DNA from: UMGS172 sp045636945
GTDB lineage: Bacteria > Bacillota > Clostridia > Oscillospirales > Acutalibacteraceae
DNA: 56,235 nucleotides
Direction: 5' to 3'
Assembly (NCBI GenBank): GCA_045636945.1
Contig: JAZTYO010000036.1
Location: 1 to 56,235, forward strand
In this document: positions 1-8,263 of the stretch, in pieces
Position numbering within the stretch: position 1 is the first letter of the stretch
How the letters are laid out: each line of letters opens with the position of its first letter
Position numbers and translations under genes: made by a program
The notes under the pieces: generated by a model
The model's database searches: none
Told to the model about the DNA's origin: nothing
What the model saw: the letters and a program-made list of their open reading frames with translations, nothing else

Positions 1-247
1 CATGGTTGGTACTATGTACGGTACTAAGGCAAAGGGCGTAAGATACCTTGAAATGACCGAAGGCTACTGCACCAGAATGGCTCTTGATGAGAACAATGAG
101 GTTATCGGCTATGAGTTCGTATCTCTCGGCAAGATGACCGACTTCATCAAGAAGGGTATGGAGCCTAACGAGGCTTACGAGAAGTCTAAGGGTACATATG
201 GCCGTTTTGCAGACGCTGTTAAGTACATCGACCCCAGAAAAGAATAA
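1..247 (+). CDS. C-terminal part of a probable NifU-like Fe-S cluster assembly scaffold protein (5' end outside window)
   Basis: The frame is open at the left edge and stops at 245-247, so only the last ~82 residues are seen. The visible part ends in a charged helical stretch with no cysteines of its own except one near the front (YCTRM). The gene ends 18 nt before the GGGtGRT gene, and an AAGGAGG ribosome site fills the gap, so the two are an operon. In clostridia GGGtGRT genes are commonly preceded by a NifU/IscU-like scaffold gene; that context, more than a diagnostic motif, is the basis for the name. The catalytic N-terminal half is not in the window. Confidence 0.45.
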   Translation, partial: MVGTMYGTKAKGVRYLEMTEGYCTRMALDENNEVIGYEFVSLGKMTDFIKKGMEPNEAYEKSKGTYGRFADAVKYIDPRKE

Positions 248-265
248 TTAAGGAGGAAACATATA

Positions 266-1267
266 ATGGCTAAGTTTGAAGGTTACGAGAGACGCGAGGC
301 CAAAATCCTTGCCGCTCTTAAAGAATTCGGTATTTCCTCCATCGACGAATGTAAGGAAATCTGTGACGCACAGGGTATCGACCCCTATAAGATCGTAGAA
401 GAAACCCAGCCTATCGCATTCGAGAATGCAAAGTGGGCTTATACTGTTGGTTGCGCAATCGCAATCAAGAAGGGTTGCACCAAGGCTGCTGACGCTGCTG
501 CCGCAATCGGTATCGGCCTCCAGTCGTTCTGTATCCCCGGTTCTGTTGCCGAAAACCGTAAGGTAGGTCTCGGCCACGGTAACCTCGGCAAGATGCTTCT
601 CTCTGAAGAGACTGAGTGCTTCTGTTTCTTGGCAGGTCACGAGTCCTTCGCAGCAGCTGAAGGCGCTATTAAGATTGCTCTTAACGCTAACAAGGTTCGT
701 GTAAAGCCTCTCCGCGTTATTTTGAACGGTCTTGGTAAGGACGCTGCTTACATCATCTCCAGAATCAACGGTTTCACCTATGTTGAGACCGAGTTTGATC
801 CTTACACCGAAGAGGTTAAGGTTATTTCCGAGAAGCCCTTCTCCAAGGGCCCCAGAGCTGACGTTAAGTGCTACGGTTCGGACAACGTTCCTGAAGGTGT
901 TGCAATTATGCAGCTTGAGAAGGTTGGCGTTTCCATCACCGGTAACTCCACCAACCCCACCCGTTTCCAGCACCCTGTTGCAGGCACCTACAAGAAGTGG
1001 TGTAACGAGAACGGTGTAAACTACTTCTCCGTAGCTTCCGGCGGCGGTACCGGACGTACCCTCCATCCCGATAATATGGCTGCAGGTCCTGCTTCTTACG
1101 GTATGACCGATACTATGGGCCGAATGCACGGTGATGCTCAGTTTGCGGGTTCTTCTTCGGTTCCTGCTCACGTTGAGATGATGGGTCTTATCGGTGCAGG
1201 TAACAACCCCATGGTTGGTATGACTGTTGCTTGTGCAGTTGCTATCGAAGAAGCTCTTAGAAAATAA
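266..1267 (+). CDS. GGGtGRT family protein
   Basis: The 333-residue protein carries the family signature SGGGTGRT near residues 256-263, followed by glycine-rich segments. The start follows AAGGAGG with ideal spacing. The molecular function of the family is not established; it is usually linked to Fe-S scaffold genes, as here. The last 32 codons form the left copy of a 73-bp direct repeat whose other copy lies at 12029-12101. The present C-terminus (AIEEALRK) therefore probably comes from the integrated element, while the original host end (AVEEAAK) is stranded at 12102-12122. The reading frame is intact, so the gene should still be functional. Confidence 0.85.
   Translation: MAKFEGYERREAKILAALKEFGISSIDECKEICDAQGIDPYKIVEETQPIAFENAKWAYTVGCAIAIKKGCTKAADAAAAIGIGLQSFCIPGSVAENRKVGLGHGNLGKMLLSEETECFCFLAGHESFAAAEGAIKIALNANKVRVKPLRVILNGLGKDAAYIISRINGFTYVETEFDPYTEEVKVISEKPFSKGPRADVKCYGSDNVPEGVAIMQLEKVGVSITGNSTNPTRFQHPVAGTYKKWCNENGVNYFSVASGGGTGRTLHPDNMAAGPASYGMTDTMGRMHGDAQFAGSSSVPAHVEMMGLIGAGNNPMVGMTVACAVAIEEALRK
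1171..1243 (+). repeat. attL: left 73-bp direct repeat (3' end of the GGGtGRT gene)
   Basis: These bases are identical to 12029-12101. Outside the identity the two copies still resemble each other to the stop codon on the right (IEEALRK versus VEEAAK) and diverge at once on the left. That pattern fits site-specific recombination inside a conserved gene end, with the element carrying its own version of the last codons. Confidence 0.85.
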
Positions 1268-1340
1268 GGGTTTTCAAGGCTTTTTGAAGCTTTCGGGCAA
1301 ATGTAAAAGACCTGATTTGAAAATTTAACACTTAAAAAGT

Positions 1341-1389
1341 TGGACACATCATTTTTGAGTTTTCTTAAATGATGTGTCCATATTTTTTT
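1341..1389 (+). terminator. Terminator after the GGGtGRT gene, supplied by the element
   Basis: A perfect 14-bp inverted repeat (1341-1354 with 1367-1380, arm TGGACACATCATTT) with a 12-nt loop is followed by TATTTTTTTG. It can end transcription from the Fe-S/GGGtGRT operon before the integrase gene. It replaces the host terminator that integration moved to 12138. The arm resembles insertion-sequence termini but no transposase is attached. Confidence 0.7.
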
Positions 1390-1413
1390 GTATTAAAAGA
1401 GAGGTTTTTTACT

Positions 1414-2352
1414 ATGCACAAACTGAAAATGAAAGCTACGAGAGGTCTTACTTTTGAGGAAGGTTGTAATAAGTATCTTGAATACTGTCGGCAGAGGAAT
1501 TTGAGACAAGGAACTATAAATCATTACAGACAAAGCTATGTTCAGTTCTTTAAGTTCTTTGAGCCCGATACGCCCATAGAAGAAATTGACGAGGATGCTT
1601 ATAAAAGATATGTACTGCACCTGCGCTCTACTCTTAACAATGATGTCAGTATTAATTCGTATCTGCGGGACTTTATAACCACAATGCATTATCTGATGAA
1701 CGAGGGCTATATTCAGAGTTACAAGATGCAGGCGATCAAGGTTGATAAAAGTCATATTGAGACTTACAATGAACAAGAGTTGCAACTGCTGCTAAAAAAA
1801 CCTAATATTAAGAAGTGTTCTTTTATAGAATATCAGGCTTGGGTTATGACTAATTTCTTGTTCTCGACGGCGGTGAGACAAAGAAGTCTGATGTATATAA
1901 AAGTGAAGGATATTGATTTTGATAATAATGTCGTGTATGTAAATGTTACTAAGAATAGAAAGCCTTTGATCGTGCCGCTAAATCAGACTATGGTTAATAT
2001 TTTAAGGGAGTATTTGAAGTATAGAAATCATAAGTCGGATGATGATTACTTGTTCTGTAATGTATTCGGTCAGCAGCTTGTAAAAAGCACTTGTTATCAT
2101 ATGCTTTATGAATATAATAAACGTCGGGGCGTGGAGACAACAGGAATTCATAGGTATAGACATACGTTTGCAAAACAATGGATTTTAAGTGGTGGTAATG
2201 TAGTTTCTTTGTCTCAGTTGTTGGGACATTCGAGTTTAGAAATTACTCAGAATTATATTCATTTATTAGTAAGTGACGTGGCAAAACAGGTGGATGAAAT
2301 TAACGTGTTAGATAAGTTTTACAGTCGGACACATATATCGTTAAAGAAGTAA
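1414..2352 (+). CDS. Tyrosine recombinase/integrase of the element
   Basis: The protein has 312 residues. An N-terminal SAM-like core-binding domain (about residues 10-105) precedes a catalytic domain with the complete family set: R155 (STAVR), K180, H246 and R249 (HRYR), H272 (LGHSS) and the nucleophile Y281 (NYIHL). ATG 1414 was chosen because AAGAGAGG lies just upstream; an in-frame ATG at 1369 lies inside the preceding hairpin and has no ribosome site. It should integrate and excise the element at the GGGtGRT gene end. No excisionase gene is recognisable within the element, so a small unknown gene or the serine recombinase may contribute to directionality. Confidence 0.92.
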   Translation: MHKLKMKATRGLTFEEGCNKYLEYCRQRNLRQGTINHYRQSYVQFFKFFEPDTPIEEIDEDAYKRYVLHLRSTLNNDVSINSYLRDFITTMHYLMNEGYIQSYKMQAIKVDKSHIETYNEQELQLLLKKPNIKKCSFIEYQAWVMTNFLFSTAVRQRSLMYIKVKDIDFDNNVVYVNVTKNRKPLIVPLNQTMVNILREYLKYRNHKSDDDYLFCNVFGQQLVKSTCYHMLYEYNKRRGVETTGIHRYRHTFAKQWILSGGNVVSLSQLLGHSSLEITQNYIHLLVSDVAKQVDEINVLDKFYSRTHISLKK

Positions 2353-2362
2353 TTAAAAATCC

Positions 2363-2391
2363 TAAACTTTTTATAAAAGATGTGTTATAAT
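2363..2391 (+). promoter_or_regulatory. Putative promoter of the NMNAT-PARG gene
   Basis: A consensus -10 TATAAT at 2386-2391 stands 17 nt after a weak -35 (TAAACT, 2363-2368), 46 nt before the next start codon. It gives the cargo gene a promoter separate from the integrase. Confidence 0.45.
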
Positions 2392-2437
2392 ATACTCATA
2401 AAGATATTTTAACAGTTAGAAAGGAATGTAAAAGGTT

Positions 2438-4006
2438 ATGAAAATTGCTGTATTGTTTGGCTCATTTAATCCGATGACTAATGCTCATATTACTGCAATG
2501 AAAGTGGCAGTTGAATATTTACAAGCTGATAAAGGTCTGTTTGTGGCGACAAATGGGCAGTATCTTCGTAGAAAGTCGGTTAAGATTGATGATCCTTTTT
2601 ATCTAACAGAGGAAGAACGCCAAGAGATAATCGAAGGGGTTTGTGATGGAGAGGATAAGTTATCCTTTTGGGGATTTGAAATGGGTGGAATCAACCCAAA
2701 ACGGTATAAAACTCTCGCTAAAATACAAAAGCAAAATCCAGATGCTGAAATTTATGAAATTCAAGGTGCAGATAAGGTTCGTTCCATTTCCAAATTTGGT
2801 GACGCCAAAGAATACATAAGTAATATACATTTTGCCGTTTTTGAACGTAACGGAATTGATTTACAACATTTAATTGATACAGATGAATTGTTAAGTCAAT
2901 ATAAATCTTCATTTGTTATATTGCCCTCGCTGGAAAACAAATCTGAAATCAGTTCTACTGAAGTACGTAGGCGTTTTTATGCAGAGGAAAATTATTCTGA
3001 TATAATTCCTGTTTCTGCCGCTAAAGTACTCAACCAACACAAACCGTCAGACTTTAGTATTTCCTTTGCTGAAAAAATGCAGGTTATGATGAAAACCGGA
3101 CGCTTTGGTGAAAACAATGCACGCAAGGAAATCTATAAAGAAAATCTAAAGTTATTCCACAATTGGAAGAATGGAATATCAGATATTGGCTTTGGTGATT
3201 ATCGAGCGTTTCTCAATGATACCAAACTATATAAAGACGCTTATGATGTAACCAACATCGGTGTGTGCTACCCCGAAACACTGACCGGCTGTATCAACAT
3301 CGACTGTGTTGACCTTGCAGAACATTTAATTGCTAAAGGTTATAATCCGGCAATCCTTAATCTCGCCTCCGCAAAGAGACCAACTGGCGGCTATCGTGAG
3401 GGTATGGGTGCTCAGGAGGAATCGCTTTGCCGCAGTTCCAACCTTTCGTTGTCACTCTATCAGTATGGGGATCCCAAGTATATCAATGTTCGTGAGAGTG
3501 GTGCTCCCACCAAAGAGATTGGTTATCCGCTTAACCTTAACTATGGTGGTATCTATACTCCGAACACAACTTTTTTCCGAAACAACAAGGACAAGTTTTA
3601 CACTTTGCGAGATGTTACCTTCAAGTGTGACGTTATCACTGTGGCTGCACTGAGCTTTACAGGCAGAATGGATTATTCTTATGCTAACGAGATGTCATAT
3701 CGAGCGCCTGATGGTAGTTTCACTGCAGAAGGCGAAGCGATTATGGTTAATAAAATACGAACTGTCTTTAGGATGGGTGTGGAGCATGGAAAAGATGCCC
3801 TTGTTCTTGGTGCCTTTGGCTGCGGAGCTTATAAACTTCCGGTTCCTGAAGTTGTCAGGTTGTTCCGTATGGTAATGGAAGAACCTGAGTTCAAAAACAA
3901 ATTCCGTTTACTTGTTTTTGCTATTATGGAAAGTACTAAGAGAACTAATGGCCTTGAGGGTAAGTTTGCTGATTTTTATCGTGAGTTCGGAACATATGAT
4001 ATTTAA
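2438..4006 (+). CDS. Fusion of an NMN adenylyltransferase-like domain with a PARG-like (TIGR02452/DUF2263) ADP-ribose glycohydrolase domain
   Basis: The protein has 522 residues. Residues 1-200 are a nucleotidyltransferase of the NMNAT/NadD class, with GSFNPMTNAH (8-17) and ISSTEVRRR (171-179). The TNAH form resembles eukaryotic-type NMNATs (GSFNPITNMH) rather than the HxGH of typical bacterial NadD. Residues 210-522 match microbial PARG-type proteins: a TGG...QEE catalytic loop with Q326-E327-E328, and GAFGCGAYKLP (458-468) near the end. Known chemistry would be NAD synthesis from NMN and ATP, and ADP-ribose removal. The pairing in one chain suggests repair or recycling after NAD/ADP-ribose damage. 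It is the main cargo gene, is a single transcription unit with its own terminator, and shares the element with a macrodomain gene. The role is inferred. Confidence 0.8.
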   Translation: MKIAVLFGSFNPMTNAHITAMKVAVEYLQADKGLFVATNGQYLRRKSVKIDDPFYLTEEERQEIIEGVCDGEDKLSFWGFEMGGINPKRYKTLAKIQKQNPDAEIYEIQGADKVRSISKFGDAKEYISNIHFAVFERNGIDLQHLIDTDELLSQYKSSFVILPSLENKSEISSTEVRRRFYAEENYSDIIPVSAAKVLNQHKPSDFSISFAEKMQVMMKTGRFGENNARKEIYKENLKLFHNWKNGISDIGFGDYRAFLNDTKLYKDAYDVTNIGVCYPETLTGCINIDCVDLAEHLIAKGYNPAILNLASAKRPTGGYREGMGAQEESLCRSSNLSLSLYQYGDPKYINVRESGAPTKEIGYPLNLNYGGIYTPNTTFFRNNKDKFYTLRDVTFKCDVITVAALSFTGRMDYSYANEMSYRAPDGSFTAEGEAIMVNKIRTVFRMGVEHGKDALVLGAFGCGAYKLPVPEVVRLFRMVMEEPEFKNKFRLLVFAIMESTKRTNGLEGKFADFYREFGTYDI

Positions 4007-4067
4007 ATATCTTTTCTGAGTGTGCGTTGCGGTACAAAGTATTGGCGGTGCATTGAAGATAAGTAAG

Positions 4068-4104
4068 AAAGCTGATGATTTTGTGTGAATCATCAGCTTT
4101 TTTG
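4068..4104 (+). terminator. Terminator of the NMNAT-PARG gene
   Basis: A perfect 13-bp stem (4068-4080 with 4088-4100, arm AAAGCTGATGATT) with a 7-nt loop ends in a T run. The AT-rich stretch that follows, to 4182, separates this gene from the converging polymerase-like gene; nothing else is seen there. Confidence 0.8.
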
Positions 4105-4182
4105 CAAGTGTTAGCTATTGTATATATAATAATTAATTTATTTTTTTTTATTTTTTTTATAAATTTTTTAAAAAAATATATA

Positions 4183-5571
4183 TCATTTATTCCAATATTT
4201 TTTTAAAAAATATTCAAAGTTAAGTTTTACACCGTTACTAATCATTTCTTTAAATATTAATTTTCCCTCTGATTCATCTTGACCTTCTTCCTTTTTCCGA
4301 TCTCTTGCCCCCGTCGAATAGAAACAATCATATACTTGCCATACCTTATGCCCGGCCGATAATAAATCATAAAGTGTCATTAGATAAACACAAGACTCTA
4401 CATAGAAAATATCACTACCATAAAGCTTTCCACCCTCAGCCTTAATAATAGCATTTCTGAGTTCTGACATCTTATCACAAACATCTTCTCTTTCAATACC
4501 GTCTTGTTCCATAGTCAACCAAGTATGATGTCCCACAGACTTATCACCAGAATCAAAATAAGCTCTCATATGCAGTTTTTTAATGGCCTTACGTTTTTCC
4601 TTAGTAAACAAACCGGCAGGCTCTATAACACGATATATTAGCTCATACATATCTTGTGACTCATCAATCCAATGACCCGAATTCAAAGATAACGTCATAC
4701 GAGGAACGGAAGCATTTATATCCTTTTTAAGTATGAAACCATACTCATTTAAGACAGCTTCCCTGTCTTCCGTCTTTAGATTAGTCATAGAATTTGTAGC
4801 ACGAATACCTATACCGGACACATAGAGACCATCATCAGACCAAGTGAATTTAGGTTGAAAGCGAATACGAAACTCCGGATAGTCTTTATAGTATTTTTCA
4901 TTAATTTCATTGGCCTTTACAATATGAAATCTTAGTGCTGGATAATTCTCATATAAACACAAAGTGAGTTGTTTTTCAAATTCTGCCGTACTTAGTTCAA
5001 TAGGTTTTATTAGTTTAAGTCTTGAAGCAAATCGAACCTTTGATCTATCAATTCCTGTATGTACATTTTTAAGTTCAGACATATTATAAACCTTATTTTT
5101 AACTACATACATTTGAATGTCGTGGTCTTCGCAATATTCTTTTAACGTATCTTCATTTTCTTTATAATAACGATATGTCTTACTTTTGTTGTCCTTTTCA
5201 TAGTAAGCACCGAACTGATATTTATCACTTTCAAGACTTATCAATCCAATTTCTATCATATAGGCAATAGCTCTTGAAACACCCATTTCATTACCCCAAA
5301 TAGCAAGCATATCTTTATTAGTAACACTTATGGGCATAATGGTGCAACCGGTTTTAAAACGTTTATGTTTCACGGAATCAATAAATGCTAAAACCTTACT
5401 TAACTTATTTTTTAGTTTTGTTTCAGCACCCTTGGCTTTACTTTCTTTAATAGTAAAAGAGGGTAATACATAGTTGTCAACTTTTTGTGGCTCCCAAGAA
5501 AATTTATTTACATTGAAATCGTAACCTTTTTTGTCTGTAAGCCTACCAGCAATTTCCTCTAAAGTAATCAT
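4183..5571 (-). CDS. Candidate mobile-element DNA polymerase related to family A (TV-Pol-like primase-polymerase)
   Basis: The protein has 462 residues. Residues 75-122 look like a winged helix (…SRAIAYMIEIGLI…). The C-terminal half has a motif-A-like KKDINASVPR (282-291, D284), a motif-B-like R327xxxK…Y338 helix, and a motif-C-like QVYDCFYS (412-419, D415). The order and spacing fit the minimal family-A palm described for transposon-virus polymerases (TV-Pol), which are predicted to have primase and polymerase activity. The start follows a GGGGG ribosome site. It lies on the opposite strand to the integrase and in the same region as a DUF669-like protein, so autonomous replication of the excised element is plausible. 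The alternative is an unrelated replication initiator. The assignment rests on motif reading only. Confidence 0.5.
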   Translation of the reverse strand: MITLEEIAGRLTDKKGYDFNVNKFSWEPQKVDNYVLPSFTIKESKAKGAETKLKNKLSKVLAFIDSVKHKRFKTGCTIMPISVTNKDMLAIWGNEMGVSRAIAYMIEIGLISLESDKYQFGAYYEKDNKSKTYRYYKENEDTLKEYCEDHDIQMYVVKNKVYNMSELKNVHTGIDRSKVRFASRLKLIKPIELSTAEFEKQLTLCLYENYPALRFHIVKANEINEKYYKDYPEFRIRFQPKFTWSDDGLYVSGIGIRATNSMTNLKTEDREAVLNEYGFILKKDINASVPRMTLSLNSGHWIDESQDMYELIYRVIEPAGLFTKEKRKAIKKLHMRAYFDSGDKSVGHHTWLTMEQDGIEREDVCDKMSELRNAIIKAEGGKLYGSDIFYVESCVYLMTLYDLLSAGHKVWQVYDCFYSTGARDRKKEEGQDESEGKLIFKEMISNGVKLNFEYFLKKYWNK

Positions 5572-5688
5572 AAATACCCCCGACCTATTAAACGTCTTAT
5601 AATATTATAAAAATAAGCTAAATTAAATGAAGTTTAAAATACCTTGCCATAGATATACCAAAAACTAAGAACAGAAAGCGAACTTGTT

Positions 5689-6165
5689 ATGAATGTAGAC
5701 TCGAAATTTGAAAACGTTGCACGACGGTCATTATACAAAAATTTAAGCAAACTTACACCTATACAATTTAAATTCTTTTACTGCCTTTTTGTGCATTATT
5801 GGGCGGATTACAATTTGTTTATTGATAAACAAAATCTTTATAACCTGTGGTGCGAACTTAATCGAATGTGCCACGACTCAGACGAAAGTTTTCCGGACTG
5901 CTATGATGACTACAACGAAATAAAACACTTTTGTCAATCACAGCCGTATTATTTTATCGATAAATTACCGATAAAAATCATTGCTTGTCTGTTCTCCGAA
6001 TATGTTGACAACCGAATTGACGTGCTTGTGTGCATAGCGAAGACGTTATACGAAAGTAATATAAGAGCTGCCTATGCGTATGTAAATCAGACATTAGGTT
6101 TAAATGAGCCAATAGACATATTAGTTTCAGAAACACAAGAACATATAGAATACTTTTCTCAGTAA
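5689..6165 (+). CDS. Uncharacterised 158-residue protein of the element
   Basis: I do not recognise the family. The protein is rich in aromatic residues and cysteine (many Y, F, W), with no signal peptide, no clear membrane helix and no known catalytic motif. The ribosome site is weak (AGAAAGCGA upstream of ATG 5689). It is divergent from the polymerase-like gene, with an AT-rich 117-bp spacer between them, and convergent with the DUF669-like gene across a shared terminator. Its place between two replication-type genes suggests an accessory role, but nothing in the protein itself shows that. Confidence 0.6.
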   Translation: MNVDSKFENVARRSLYKNLSKLTPIQFKFFYCLFVHYWADYNLFIDKQNLYNLWCELNRMCHDSDESFPDCYDDYNEIKHFCQSQPYYFIDKLPIKIIACLFSEYVDNRIDVLVCIAKTLYESNIRAAYAYVNQTLGLNEPIDILVSETQEHIEYFSQ

Positions 6166-6169
6166 TTGG

Positions 6170-6202
6170 CTAGGACTATGTTTAGTATAGTCCTAGTCAT
6201 TT
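6170..6202. terminator. Bidirectional terminator between converging genes
   Basis: A perfect 10-bp stem CTAGGACTAT/ATAGTCCTAG (6170-6179, 6187-6196) sits between the ends of two converging genes and is followed by a T run on the + strand. The right arm touches the stop codon of the minus-strand gene. Confidence 0.65.
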
Positions 6203-6628
6203 TTTAGTATTTTCATCCCACGCAGGCAATCTACTTTGCTGAAACTGATTAAGACAGCAAGTAACTCGTGCTTCGTATTCACCATCTTCCAGTTCTTCAG
6301 TTGGACCATATTCATGCACCACCGTCACCGCTCCGCTTTTGCCAATCCATTTTTTATAGTTTTTAAGATCACGGTCCTCGATGTCAAATGATTCAAAGAA
6401 TGCCGCTAGTCTTTTAGTAGAACTTAATCCAAATTCTGGATTAGACCATAGATAATACCACAGTTTCCCATGATAGCCGGATACTTTGAGAGTAATCTCA
6501 AAACACTTTTTTTCGTCCTTAAATCGTTCCACCCTGACATCACAAATTTGTACTCGGTGATCTCCGGCTGGTATTTCAATAAAATTATGCTTTGTATATA
6601 TATTAGGTTTACTTTTCCAAACGCCCAT
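6197..6628 (-). CDS. DUF669-like single-stranded DNA binding / recombination accessory protein
   Basis: The protein has 143 residues. It matches the DUF669 pattern known from phages: an early IPAGDHRVQI (19-28), a central KVSGYHGKLWYYLWSNPEF (48-66), a lysine/glycine segment, and a terminal Q..RLPAWDE (131-139). DUF669 proteins usually accompany RecT/Erf-type or replication genes and are thought to bind single-stranded DNA. The ATG at 6628 was preferred over one 12 nt upstream because GAGG lies at correct spacing before it. With the polymerase-like gene it forms a plausible replication module. The downstream Sel1-repeat gene is not needed for that reading. Confidence 0.6.
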   Translation of the reverse strand: MGVWKSKPNIYTKHNFIEIPAGDHRVQICDVRVERFKDEKKCFEITLKVSGYHGKLWYYLWSNPEFGLSSTKRLAAFFESFDIEDRDLKNYKKWIGKSGAVTVVHEYGPTEELEDGEYEARVTCCLNQFQQSRLPAWDENTKK

Positions 6629-6657
6629 AGCACACCTCATAATAATTAGGTTTTACA

Positions 6658-7407
6658 TTAGAAATCAATTTTGTAAGGGTTTTCTTCCTCGTCCCAAAAC
6701 AGACTTGCTGATTCTCGCAAGTGAATTTTTTCTTTAACAGGTTTTTCAAGTCGCTCTGTCATACGGCAGAGCTTTTTATATTCCTTTTTATCTTCTTCAT
6801 CAAGACTATCATATTTAAAATTATCATAGCCACCGCGAGCATTAACAAAAAGATTTTTGATTTCACAGAGGAAATCGTATTTCAATTCAATGGGTAAGTT
6901 TTTATAATCGTTACATAGATATTGAGATCTAAGTTCACGTTGTGCAGGCAGATAACCTTTACTGCTGGCTTTCGTGAAATAATACATAGCTTTCCCATAA
7001 GACTGTTCTACCATCAAACCATTTATGTAGCAATATCCTATGTCATACATAGCACACGGACATCCTGATTCTGCCATTGGCAATAGAAGTTCAACCGCAA
7101 GTTTGACACGTTTTCTTGTTCCAACACCATACAGAAGCCTTGAAGCATAAGCCCAATGCACAAGCGGCCATTGATAAAACCACTCGTCCTCCAGAAGTTC
7201 CATTAGGTGCTTTTCAAGTGCTTCCTTTATCTCGACATTAATATATCCCTTAATTAAAAAACCAAGATATTCATCAAGTGTATGGGCACCTTGAGGAGAA
7301 CTATTATAATCCTTGAACTTAATACAAGAAGGATAATTTTCCTCTATATAACGTTCTTCAGATTCACGATACGCCGCATCAGAATTTAAATAATCAGTAT
7401 CAACCAT
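6658..7407 (-). CDS. Sel1-like repeat protein
   Basis: The protein has 249 residues. Two tandem Sel1/TPR-like helical repeats are visible at about residues 102-160, with the typical pattern AVELLLPMAESGCPCAMYDI and then A..YF.KAS.KGY..AQ. No signal peptide or membrane segment is present. Sel1 repeats are protein-protein interaction scaffolds; in mobile elements they occur beside effectors and toxins. It precedes the DUF669-like gene on the same strand by 29 nt and is likely cotranscribed with it. A ribosome site AGGAAGGAA precedes ATG 7407. The partner and the role are unknown. Confidence 0.75.
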   Translation of the reverse strand: MVDTDYLNSDAAYRESEERYIEENYPSCIKFKDYNSSPQGAHTLDEYLGFLIKGYINVEIKEALEKHLMELLEDEWFYQWPLVHWAYASRLLYGVGTRKRVKLAVELLLPMAESGCPCAMYDIGYCYINGLMVEQSYGKAMYYFTKASSKGYLPAQRELRSQYLCNDYKNLPIELKYDFLCEIKNLFVNARGGYDNFKYDSLDEEDKKEYKKLCRMTERLEKPVKEKIHLRESASLFWDEEENPYKIDF

Positions 7408-7471
7408 ACAGATATATTCCTTCCTATATAAGTATTAAAAGAAAACTTTAAAAAGTTGTATTAAAGGGGGC

Positions 7472-7499
7472 TTACAAACAAGATAAAACACGACATAAT
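7472..7499 (+). promoter_or_regulatory. Promoter of the serine recombinase gene, one of two repeated copies
   Basis: TTACAA (7472-7477) and CATAAT (7494-7499) are spaced by 16 nt. The core CTTACAAACA…AAAACACG..ATAAT recurs at 11870-11898 near the right end of the element. Similarity continues about 35 nt downstream (CAAAA…ACG…GTTTAGT), which suggests that the start-site region or a regulator site is shared. Confidence 0.6.
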
Positions 7500-7554
7500 A
7501 TAAGTATCAAAAGTACGTTTAGTTTGTTTCAATACTGAAGGGAGACATTACACA

Positions 7555-8259
7555 ATGATTTACGGATATGCTCGTGTTTCAACCACACATCAAAGAATTG
7601 CAAGGCAGATTACAAATATCTTAGCTGTCTATCCTAATGCAACTATTGTTCGTGAGTTCTATACCGGCACTACTCAGAACCGTCCGCATTGGGAAAAATT
7701 CATTTCACAAGTAACAAGAGGTGATACCATTGTCTTTGACAGTGTTTCACGTATGGCCCGTAATAGCGAAGAAGGCTTTAAGGATTATAAAACACTTTAC
7801 GAGTCTGGGATAAATCTTGTTTTTCTCAATGAGCCCTTAATTAACAGTAGTGTTTTAGACGCAACAAAAAGCAAGTTACTTAATGTGAAAATTGAAACCG
7901 GTAACGCAGCCGTTGACTCATTCTTCAAGGGGAACATAGAACTTATTAATAATTTTATTTTAGCCATAGCCGAAGAACAGATAAAAGCAGCTTTCGATCA
8001 AGCAGAAAAAGAAGTTACCGACCTTCATTCACGTATTAGTCAAGGTATTAGAGAGGCTAAAAAGAACGGTACACAGATAGGACTTACCAAAGGAACAACT
8101 TTAGTAACCAGTAAATCTATCGAATGTAAGGAAACAATAAAAAAGCATGCCGCCGATTTTGGGGGCACGCTTAACGATACAGAAGTAATGACGCTTTGTA
8201 AGATTTCAAGGAATTCTTATTACAAATATAAGAGAGAATTAAAATCACAAAGCACTTAA
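7555..8259 (+). CDS. Small serine recombinase (resolvase/invertase family)
   Basis: The protein has 234 residues. The N-terminal catalytic domain starts YGYARVSTTHQ with the nucleophile S9, followed by D62, R66 and R69 (FDSVSRMARN). A long helix occupies about residues 120-165, and the C-terminal ~50 residues look like a helix-turn-helix of the Hin/resolvase type. The ribosome site is AAGGGAG. It is the second recombinase in the element, so it may resolve multimers, invert a segment or help excision. It converges with the XRE gene with a 4-nt gap. No inverted repeats acting as crossover sites were identified. Confidence 0.9.
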   Translation: MIYGYARVSTTHQRIARQITNILAVYPNATIVREFYTGTTQNRPHWEKFISQVTRGDTIVFDSVSRMARNSEEGFKDYKTLYESGINLVFLNEPLINSSVLDATKSKLLNVKIETGNAAVDSFFKGNIELINNFILAIAEEQIKAAFDQAEKEVTDLHSRISQGIREAKKNGTQIGLTKGTTLVTSKSIECKETIKKHAADFGGTLNDTEVMTLCKISRNSYYKYKRELKSQST

Positions 8260-8263
8260 TGTT

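Noticed and set aside
248..1171. 307-codon open frame on the minus strand across the GGGtGRT gene
   Set aside because: It is the complement of a gene with strong codon bias; it has no ribosome site and no recognisable protein.
1341..1380. Insertion sequence end with transposase
   Set aside because: The inverted repeat resembles IS termini but encloses only 12 nt and no transposase exists nearby; a terminator explains it.
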